A program made the translations under genes and the position numbers. From Thermomicrobiales bacterium (GTDB taxonomy: Bacteria > Chloroflexota > Chloroflexia > Thermomicrobiales > UBA6265), in NCBI GenBank assembly GCA_020847015.1, contig JADLCW010000117.1:1-5707 (forward strand): a stretch of DNA of 5,707 bases, read 5' to 3'. The notes beneath the pieces are model-generated. The model was not told where the DNA came from. It searched no databases and saw only the letters and a list, made by a program, of their open reading frames with translations. Positions 1-5,118 of the stretch are shown piece by piece; the first letter of the stretch is position 1; each line of letters opens with the position of its first letter.

Positions 1-445
1 CCGGGGAAGCGCCGTCGTCCAGCACGAAGGTGCGGTGCGGGTGGCGGATAGCCATCGCGGCGCGCACGGTGGCGCGCACCACCTCGACCGGTTCGTTGTA
101 GCAGGTGATCAGCACATCGACCGTTTCGTCGCCGCGCGGCGGAGGAGGAGCCCCGCGCCGCCGCCACTTCCAAACGGTGACACCGAACAGAAAGCTGTCG
201 AAGAAGCTGTAGGTTTCGGCCGCCAGCAGCAGCAGCGCCAGCGGCCAATAGCGCCAGTTGATCGACCCAGTGTAGCGCCAGGCCAGGTAGTGGAACCCGA
301 GAATCAGATTGGTGACGATCAGCAGACGCACCACGGTGAGGCGCGCCGTCATCCGGCGGCGGGAGCGAATCTGCTCGGCGAAGGATTGCCGGGGCCGCCG
401 TGCGGGCGAGCCAGCACGGTGGGTCATATCGGCGGGTACGGTCAT
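1..445 (-). CDS. Cellulose-synthase-like GT2 glycosyltransferase, N-terminal part (cut by window edge)
   Basis: Only the first 148 codons are visible; the frame is open to the window edge. Residues 1-35 are polar and arginine-rich, as expected of a cytoplasmic N-terminus. Residues about 38-55 and 66-89 are two hydrophobic segments; the LAWRYTGSINW stretch after the first resembles the xYLxWR region of BcsA-like proteins. A basic linker (KWRRR, then PPPP) leads into the catalytic domain, which opens with VDVLITCYNEP (109-119) and continues to VLDDG (141-145), the first nucleotide-sugar-binding aspartate motif of processive GT2 enzymes. The family makes beta-linked polysaccharide at the inner membrane from a sugar nucleotide. 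The later TED and QxxRW motifs lie outside the window, so product and substrate cannot be told. Start choice: ATG at 443-445 has GGGAG five bases upstream; the in-frame ATG at 425-427 has no such site. The GT2 family is near certain; cellulose versus another glucan or mannan is open. Confidence 0.88.
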   Translation of the reverse strand, partial: MTVPADMTHRAGSPARRPRQSFAEQIRSRRRMTARLTVVRLLIVTNLILGFHYLAWRYTGSINWRYWPLALLLLAAETYSFFDSFLFGVTVWKWRRRGAPPPPRGDETVDVLITCYNEPVEVVRATVRAAMAIRHPHRTFVLDDGASP

Positions 446-797
446 GACCGCTCCCCGCCCGAACCGCTGTATGGCGAGCGCGACGCCTGCAGCACTCCGG
501 CGGCAATCGCCGCTTCGCGCCCGTGGGGTTCCCCCCGGGGCGCACGCTCGCCTCTCGCGGTTGCCGCCAGCGTCAACCCGATTTCCCCTTCACCACCGCC
601 CCGATCGCCCGATGCCCCCAACGGCGACCACCTGTCACAGAGCATACCGCGTTTGGCGCCGACCCTGATTCCCCGCGCCGGGGAGCGGGGAGCGACCAGC
701 GGCGCTTCGCCAGAATGTCCTATCGCACGGCGTATTCCTCCATCGCGCCGCACCGCCCCCGAGATTGCTTGTCGCACGCCAGGCAAGCGCCCGTACG
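446..797. other. Intergenic region / probable long leader of the GT2 gene
   Basis: This is a 352-base gap between the GH26 stop and the GT2 start, both genes on the minus strand. I see no recognisable protein in it. It contains a promoter-like element at 641-668 pointing to the GT2 gene, a small GC hairpin at 500-513 (GCGGC-aatc-GCCGC) that would lie in the resulting leader RNA, and a minus-strand frame that ends in TGA at 442-444, overlapping the GT2 ATG as ATGA. Just below the GH26 stop, GCTTG (767-771) and CAAGC (784-788) could form a weak stem, but no T run follows it in the minus direction, so I do not call a terminator. Confidence 0.5.
641..668 (-). promoter_or_regulatory. Promoter-like element upstream of GT2 gene
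   Basis: Read on the minus strand this is TCAGGGT, 14 bases, GTATGCT. TATGCT resembles a -10 box and TCAGGG sits where a -35 box would be. The same two heptamers with the same 14-base gap occur at 5091-5118 upstream of the nuclease gene, with 21 of 28 positions identical. If it is a promoter, transcription would start near 634 and leave a leader of about 190 bases before the GT2 ATG. The match between sites is seen directly; promoter function is inference. Confidence 0.4.
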
Positions 798-2219
798 CTA
801 GTTCTTGCGGCGGCGCACGCGACGGTTGGTCGTCCGGCGGCGCGATCGTTTCTTGCCGCCGGCGTTGCGGTCGGGCGCCGAACGCGCTGGCCGCGCCGCC
901 CAATGGGTCGGTTGCACCACGCCGCGGTAATAGGGATTACGGGCAGCGTCCATGAATGCCTGCGCGGCCGGGCTGGAACTGTCGATCCGGTAGTCGACGG
1001 TCTGATTGAACTCGATCTTGCGTTCGTTGAACCAGACCACCGCGCGAATGGCCGGGTAATGAAGGGGGATGGCAGCCCCCAATGCGTCGCGGACCCAGAC
1101 CGCCTTGCTGCCGCCCTGCTCCACCGAAGCCATCTCCGCGATCAGCAGCGGTTTATCGGCCGCAATATCGGTCATTCTCGCGATGGAGGGGCCGAAAATC
1201 TGGTCGAAGCGACGCCAGCCGCCCTGCGCGGAGCCGAAGTTGTAGCCATCCAGCGCCACCCAGTCGACCGCGTTGTCGCCGGGGTAGAACGGAGTGAAAT
1301 CGGACGCCTGATCCCACACCACGTTCGGCGACCAGACCCGGGCGACGTTGGTTGCCCCGGCATCGGCGAAGATGTCCCAGATGTGCGCCCAGGCGTCCTT
1401 GAAGTGCTCCGGCGTGTTCCCGTTGACGCGAGCGCCCCACGGATACCAATTACCGTTCATCTCGTGAGCGAAGCGCAGCAACACCGGTCCGCCGTACGCG
1501 GCGAGACCAGTCGCCCAGCGTTGAACGTAGGCGTCGTGATCGCCGCGCGCGATGCTGGCGAGACTGAATTGCGGCTGGTTGACGCCACGCTGAAAGTCCC
1601 ACGGTTCCCAGGTGATCATTGGCGTAGCCCCGGCCGCCGCGGCGCGGCGCAGCCAGGCGGCGTCGATCTCGCCGCCGGACGCGCCCCACCCCTGATACCA
1701 CATCAAAATCGCCGGCGCCGCTCCGAGCAGGCGGCGCGCGTCGGCGATGCGCTGGGCGCTGGCCGGAGCGCCGGGCGTGTAGATGCCCAACGCTACGGGA
1801 GCGCCGGTCGGAGCCCGTACGCCGACGGCGGCGCGCCCTTTCTTCTTGCCGATCTTGGCGGTAATCAGATAGGAGCCGCTGGTCGCCGCGGGCAACCGCA
1901 CCGTCGTAGTGAACCGGCCCTTGGCGTTGGTGCGAACGCCGCCCAGCCGCTGCGCGCCGGCGCGGCCGAGTTGCCAAAGCAGTTGGCCACGCGCCTTGGG
2001 CGGAAACCCCGCGCCCTGCACCGTCACCGTCGCGGAGGCGAGCGCCCGCGCCGGTCGCACCGTCAGTCGAGCGGATCGTGCTTCCCCTTCGAGTGCGTCG
2101 CCGGTCACGGCGAGCGCGGCCAGCGCGCCGGAGACGGTCAGAAGCCGCGTGACGACCTGGCGCCGCGTGCGTTTGGCCCCGGCGTGCGGCGGTTCGAGGC
2201 GGCGGCGTCGTTCCGGCAT
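798..2219 (-). CDS. Tat-exported GH26-family glycoside hydrolase
   Basis: Residues 1-45 form a twin-arginine signal: basic start, TRRQVV at 18-23, then a small-residue hydrophobic stretch ending near 40. Residues about 50-134 look like a beta-sandwich linker domain (VTVQGAGFPP, GRFTTTVRLP). The catalytic barrel runs from about 141 to 435. RFAHEMNGNWYPWG (249-262) carries the acid/base Glu253 and LLIAEMAS (358-365) the nucleophile Glu362; WSPN (296-299), DWVALDGYN (319-327) and VVWF (394-397) are further GH26-type signatures. The family retains configuration and cleaves beta-mannan, beta-1,3-xylan or mixed-linkage glucan; the substrate is not readable here. Residues 441-473 are a tail with 15 Lys/Arg in 33, unusual for an exported enzyme. 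Start: AAGGA (2226-2230) lies six bases from the ATG at 2219 and three from one at 2222; I prefer 2219. Length is 473 residues. The downstream GT2 gene suggests a role in exopolysaccharide trimming or turnover, which is inference. Confidence 0.92.
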   Translation of the reverse strand: MPERRRRLEPPHAGAKRTRRQVVTRLLTVSGALAALAVTGDALEGEARSARLTVRPARALASATVTVQGAGFPPKARGQLLWQLGRAGAQRLGGVRTNAKGRFTTTVRLPAATSGSYLITAKIGKKKGRAAVGVRAPTGAPVALGIYTPGAPASAQRIADARRLLGAAPAILMWYQGWGASGGEIDAAWLRRAAAAGATPMITWEPWDFQRGVNQPQFSLASIARGDHDAYVQRWATGLAAYGGPVLLRFAHEMNGNWYPWGARVNGNTPEHFKDAWAHIWDIFADAGATNVARVWSPNVVWDQASDFTPFYPGDNAVDWVALDGYNFGSAQGGWRRFDQIFGPSIARMTDIAADKPLLIAEMASVEQGGSKAVWVRDALGAAIPLHYPAIRAVVWFNERKIEFNQTVDYRIDSSSPAAQAFMDAARNPYYRGVVQPTHWAARPARSAPDRNAGGKKRSRRRTTNRRVRRRKN

Positions 2220-2415
2220 CATCCATCCTTGTCCGGTCTTGACGGCGTGACGGCCGCAAGCGACATCGGCGGGGCTGTGCGGGTTCGGAGTCGTATTGTC
2301 GGGGCCGACCACCCGCCGTAGCAACCCGGCGCGCCGGCCGGTCGCCTTCCGGGATGCCAACCAGGCGGTACACTGCGGCACGATGCCCCGCCGCTCCAAG
2401 CAGGAGCCATTGCCA
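2220..2415. promoter_or_regulatory. Divergent intergenic region between GH26 and SRAP genes
   Basis: This 196-base spacer must hold the start signals of both divergent genes. On the plus strand TACACT (2369-2374) is a possible -10 box about 40 bases before the SRAP ATG, but I see no good -35 box at the right distance. On the minus strand no convincing promoter stands out. Ribosome-binding sites are clear: AAGGA for GH26 at 2226-2230 (minus) and AGGAG for SRAP at 2402-2406 (plus, nine bases before ATG 2416). No TCAGGGT/GTATGCT element occurs here. Confidence 0.35.
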
Positions 2416-3108
2416 ATGTGCGGCCGCTATGTCATCGCTGGCACGACCGAGTTATCCGAGCGGTTCCAACTGCGCCAGATCCCGGCTGAACTGTTTCCCA
2501 CTTGGAATGCCGCGCCGTCGCAGGAACTGCCGGTGATCGTGGGTCGGCCTGACGGCGGCGTCGAGGTGCGCTTCATGCAGTGGGGGCTGCTGCCCCGTTG
2601 GCGACGCGAGGGACAGCGCAGTCTGGCGCCGATCAACGCCCGCGCCGAAACCTTGCTTGAGAAGCCGATGTTTCGCGGGCTGGTTCCCGGTCAGCGCTGC
2701 ATCGTGCCGGTCGATGGCTTCTTCGAATGGCGCGCGCTCGACGGGCGCAAGCAGCCCTATTACATCACTTCCCGGGATGGCGCATTGTGGGGCTTGGCCG
2801 GACTCTACGACGAATCGCCGGGACCGCATGGCGAACCGGTCGCCTCCTACACCATCATCACCACCGCCGCCAACGACATGCTGCGCCCACTGCACGAGCG
2901 GATGCCGGTCATCCTGCGCCGCGACGACGAAGCGGAATGGCTCGACCGCGCAGAGACGGACCCCCGCGCGGTCGAACAGTTGCTGCTGCCCTATCCGGAC
3001 GACCGGATCGAGCTGTGGCCGGTCAGCACGGCGGTCAACAATGTCCGCAACAATGCCCCGGAATTGATTCGCCCGGCCGAGCGCCAGCCGGGGCTGCTCG
3101 ACGGGTAG
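2416..3108 (+). CDS. SRAP domain protein, abasic-site DNA-protein crosslinking (YedK/HMCES family)
   Basis: This is a complete 230-residue SRAP protein of normal length for the family. After removal of Met1, Cys2 (MCGRY) becomes the N-terminal residue. In E. coli YedK and human HMCES this cysteine forms a thiazolidine link to abasic sites in single-stranded DNA and shields them during replication. The other conserved active-site residues are visible: Asn74 in PINARAET, Glu104 in GFFEWR and His160 in LHERMPVIL, one residue or less from the YedK numbering (Asn75, Glu105, His160). WGLLPRW (56-62) is another family signature. The start must be the ATG at 2416, because the chemistry needs Cys at position 2 and CAGGAG (2401-2406) is well placed; an in-frame start at 2296 would bury the cysteine. 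It is a single-gene unit, divergent from GH26 and convergent with the cysteine-rich gene. The protein is cytoplasmic and acts in DNA damage tolerance. I see nothing missing. Confidence 0.96.
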   Translation: MCGRYVIAGTTELSERFQLRQIPAELFPTWNAAPSQELPVIVGRPDGGVEVRFMQWGLLPRWRREGQRSLAPINARAETLLEKPMFRGLVPGQRCIVPVDGFFEWRALDGRKQPYYITSRDGALWGLAGLYDESPGPHGEPVASYTIITTAANDMLRPLHERMPVILRRDDEAEWLDRAETDPRAVEQLLLPYPDDRIELWPVSTAVNNVRNNAPELIRPAERQPGLLDG

Positions 3109-3183
3109 GCAGGACGCCCGCCCACCCTCTGGCGTTGGCCGGGGCCGTGCCGAGCAAACCACCGGGTGAAGCCGTGTTCTCAA
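3109..3183. other. Convergent 3' spacer
   Basis: These 75 bases separate the SRAP stop from the stop of the convergent cysteine-rich gene. A bidirectional terminator would be expected here, but I find no hairpin followed by a T run on either strand. Confidence 0.4.
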
Positions 3184-3881
3184 TTACGCACCGCGAGCAG
3201 TTGCCTCCTGCGCCGCGGCGCGGGGCGCGGCGATGGAATTGCTATCTAACCGGGGGCGCGCCGCGCGGTCGCCGGTCCAGCAGCATCCACCTTCGTCGTC
3301 GCAGCACCGATAGCCGGCGGGGCAGCAATAGCCGATGCCTTGCGGGTCCCACTCTTTGCCGGGAGCCGGAGGGCAACAGTTGGGGTAGCCAGCCCGACAA
3401 CAACCGGACCCAACGTCTGGACTACAGCAGTGTGGATACCCTCTCAAGCAGCATGTGCCGGGATTCACCTCGCCGCAGCAATTCGGGTATTCCCCACTGC
3501 AGCACGCGCCGACCGGACTTTCAGAATCGGGCGGGCAGCAGGTGTCGTTTTTCCCGCACCAGCCGCCGCCGGCTCCTGCCGCGCAGCACCTCGCGCCGCC
3601 GGATCCGCAGACGCGCCGCGAACTCCCCGGCTTCCCGCGTTGCAAGCAGCACGCGCCCGAGCAGCACTGCGAATTCTTGCCGCAGACCTTGTAGGCGCGC
3701 CGCTTGGTGCAGCGCTTCTTTTTTTCTTCTTGCGCTTCTTCCTCGCGTCTACCGGCTCGATCGCCAAGCTGTCTCCGAACAACGCCGCCGCACCGCCAGC
3801 AGCCGCCGCCAACAACCCGCGCCGCGATCGCAGACCGCCGAAGCGGCCCCGCACCCAGTCGTCGAATCGAAGATCGTCCAT
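3184..3881 (-). CDS. Tat-exported cysteine-rich protein with CC-pair repeats; frame interrupted at an A7 run
   Basis: Two overlapping minus-strand frames make one sensible protein. The first, from ATG at 3881 (GGGAG nine bases upstream at 3891-3895), gives MDDLRFDD, a twin-arginine motif SRRGLL (19-24), a small hydrophobic stretch, a likely cleavage near VDA (44-46), then a Lys/Arg tract. That frame then turns into arginine/alanine-rich noise and stops at 3465. From the A run at 3719-3725 the -1 frame carries the rest: CGKNSQCCSGACC, CGKNDTCC and a series of CC pairs to the stop at 3184. Joined at AAA-AAA-AAG-AAG-CGC-TGC the product is 232 residues with 30 cysteines, 26 of them in 13 CC pairs, all between residues 58 and 201. 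Residues 206-232 are an Ala/Arg-rich tail. The style (MDxxRFD, Tat signal, lysine tract, knottin-like CGxxxxCCxGxC) is familiar from Thermomicrobia; the CC ladder recalls granulins. Biochemical role unknown, probably a disulfide-braced envelope or secreted protein. The break may be a lost A in assembly, slippage or a true mutation. Confidence 0.8.
3352..3504 (-). repeat. Three tandem 17-residue CC-x6-CC-x7 repeats inside the cysteine-rich protein
   Basis: Units begin at joined-protein residues 127, 144 and 161, an exact 17-residue (51-base) period. The six-residue inner spacers are SGEYPN, LRGYPH and RAGYPN, so a YP dipeptide is conserved before the second CC pair. A shortened copy, CC-PAGYR-CC-DDEGG-CC (186-201), follows. 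The conserved period supports the -1 frame as the translated one over this stretch. Confidence 0.85.
3719..3725 (-). other. A7 homopolymer at the reading-frame switch
   Basis: The minus strand reads AAG AAG AAA AAA AGA in the signal-peptide frame. One extra A, or a -1 slip of the tRNA on the second AAA, leads straight into AAG AAG CGC TGC, the cysteine-rich frame. The run encodes the lysine tract that follows the signal peptide, so either reading keeps lysines there. Confidence 0.85.
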
Positions 3882-3949
3882 CGGGTCGCGCTCCCTCTCC
3901 GCTCACCCGACCCGGCCAATAGACCGCCCCGATGAGCGGCGCGGCAGGT

Positions 3950-4091
3950 CGGATGTCGTTCGGCAGGAGGCCATCCTCGCCATATCCCCGGGAATGTCAA
4001 AACCCCGCGAGCGACATCCGGTGTTGGCTGATGTGCTGCGGCGCCCGGTCCCGTGAATCAGACCGAGCGCGCGTCATCGAGTTCGGATGTC
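3950..4091. promoter_or_regulatory. Three CGGATGTC copies upstream of the cysteine-rich gene (candidate operator)
   Basis: CGGATGTC lies at 3950-3957 (plus), 4013-4020 (minus) and 4084-4091 (plus). The first two share a ninth base (CGGATGTCG) and form an inverted pair with centres about 62 bases apart. They bracket the TTGACA at 3995-4000. One further copy occurs in the nuclease coding region (4423-4430, minus). An operator role is inferred from number and placement only. Confidence 0.3.
3973..4000 (-). promoter_or_regulatory. Candidate promoter of the cysteine-rich gene
   Basis: The minus strand has a perfect -35 hexamer TTGACA (4000 to 3995). Sixteen bases further is GAGGAT (3978 to 3973), matching a -10 box at three of six positions. 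The ATG at 3881 would then follow a leader of roughly 85 bases. The -35 box is good and the -10 box poor. Confidence 0.3.
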
Positions 4092-4095
4092 CCCC

Positions 4096-5052
4096 TCACC
4101 CACTCTCGCAGCCAACCCCGTCGTGGTCGCCGTCGAAGCGATGCGGGTCCGGCGGCAGCACCGGGAAGCGGCGCGCGCTGATGTCTTTGCAGTCCAGATC
4201 CGGGGCGCCCGGCGGGATGCACAGCGTCGGGTAGCTGGGGTCGCAGTTGCCGGACGCGGCCGGTGCGGGCGCGGCGGGAACCGGCAGGACCGGAGCCGGA
4301 GCCGGGGCGGCGGCCGGGACCGGCGCGGTCAGCGGCACGCCAAAGCCGTCGCAGGACGACCACAACCCGAGCTGGTAATCGCGCGCGAAGGTCACCGCCG
4401 CCCGGATCTCATCGACGTATGTGACATCCGGCGGGAAAGTGGAGATGTCGGCGTAGCCGCCGCGCGCGATGATCTCGTTGACGTTGTAGATGGCCGGCGC
4501 GACCGGTTGCCCGCCCTGCCGCCAGGAGTCGCCCAGATCGAGCCAGGCGTAGCGCAGCAAGCGGTCGTAGCGGTCTCGCTCGCTGACATCGCGCTCCAGA
4601 TAGAGCTGGCCGCCGAAGTTGGTCAGCAGCGCGGTGGTGAATGCGCTCGCTTCCGCCCCGAAGCACTGCACCGGTTTGCTGGGGTGTTTGGTTTCGGGGG
4701 TGTCGATCAGAATCAACCGCACCCGCTCCACTCGCCCGCCGACCTCGGCTTCGATGGTGTCGCCGTCGATCACCCGCAGCAGCCGGGCTGGTTCGGCTCC
4801 CGCTGGCAACCCGGTCGTCCACGCGGCCGGGGCGAACCCGTCGGGCAACTCGGGACAGGCGATGCCGTCGCCATCCGGGTCCAGCGCGGGGTTGCCGCCA
4901 GGATTGGCGTCATGGACGGTTTGCGCCCAGATCCAGGAGTCGAAATCGGCGCAGGCGTACCCCGCCAGCGGCGGAGCGGTTTGGGCCGCCGCCGAGGAAG
5001 CCCCGGCAACGAAGATCGCAGCGAACGTCAGCGCGAGCAGTAACCGGATCAT
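4096..5052 (-). CDS. Exported thermonuclease-fold (SNase) protein with flanking Excalibur-like calcium-binding motifs
   Basis: This is a 318-residue secreted nuclease. Residues 1-24 are a Sec-type signal with likely cleavage after SSAAA (19-23). Residues 34-66 end in DPDGDGIAC (58-66), an Excalibur-type DxDxDG calcium loop. The SNase domain runs from about 88 to 230: VIDGDT (94-99) gives Asp96 and Asp98; RLILIDTPE (112-120) gives Arg112, Asp117 and Glu120; DRYDRLLRY (160-168) gives Arg164. These match the calcium ligands and catalytic Arg/Glu/Arg of staphylococcal nuclease. A Pro/Ala-rich linker (240-266) leads to a second, longer Excalibur-like module with CDPSYPTLC (270-278), PDLDC (284-288) and DGDHDGVGCE (307-316). 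The family cleaves DNA and RNA with calcium; nutrient scavenging or extracellular-DNA turnover is likely. Start: ATG at 5052 has AAAGGA four bases upstream and begins the signal peptide; a GTG at 5388 would prefix 112 residues of basic, unrecognised sequence. A promoter-like element sits at 5091-5118. Confidence 0.95.
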   Translation of the reverse strand: MIRLLLALTFAAIFVAGASSAAAQTAPPLAGYACADFDSWIWAQTVHDANPGGNPALDPDGDGIACPELPDGFAPAAWTTGLPAGAEPARLLRVIDGDTIEAEVGGRVERVRLILIDTPETKHPSKPVQCFGAEASAFTTALLTNFGGQLYLERDVSERDRYDRLLRYAWLDLGDSWRQGGQPVAPAIYNVNEIIARGGYADISTFPPDVTYVDEIRAAVTFARDYQLGLWSSCDGFGVPLTAPVPAAAPAPAPVLPVPAAPAPAASGNCDPSYPTLCIPPGAPDLDCKDISARRFPVLPPDPHRFDGDHDGVGCESG

Positions 5053-5090
5053 GATGTCCTTTCTAATAAAATACGTAACGAGATAGGGGA

Positions 5091-5118
5091 AGCATACGAC
5101 GAATCGCGCGAACCCTGA
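5091..5118 (-). promoter_or_regulatory. Promoter-like element of the nuclease gene
   Basis: The minus strand reads TCAGGGT, 14 bases, GTATGCT, the same arrangement as at 641-668. The presumed -10 box (TATGCT, 5096 to 5091) would start RNA near 5084, giving a leader of about 30 bases through an unusually AT-rich stretch (5061-5090) to the ribosome-binding site and ATG at 5052. Distance and context suit a promoter better than at the first copy. Confidence 0.45.

Noticed and set aside
671..683. Hairpin CCCCG-CGC-CGGGG as terminator
   Set aside because: The stem is only five pairs with a three-base loop and has no T run on either side.
765..2321. Long plus-strand frames antisense to GH26
   Set aside because: They lie opposite a gene with clear catalytic motifs and have no family resemblance; high GC makes long antisense frames common.
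2220..2399. N-terminal extension of GH26 to an ATG at 2399
   Set aside because: The extra 60 residues precede the Tat signal, overlap the SRAP control region and lack the good ribosome-binding site found at 2226-2230.
2296..2415. Upstream start for the SRAP protein
   Set aside because: It would put 40 residues before the catalytic cysteine, which must be at position 2.
2727..3935. Long plus-strand frame across SRAP and the cysteine-rich gene
   Set aside because: It is out of frame with SRAP and antisense to the CC-repeat protein; its sequence is arginine/proline-rich noise.
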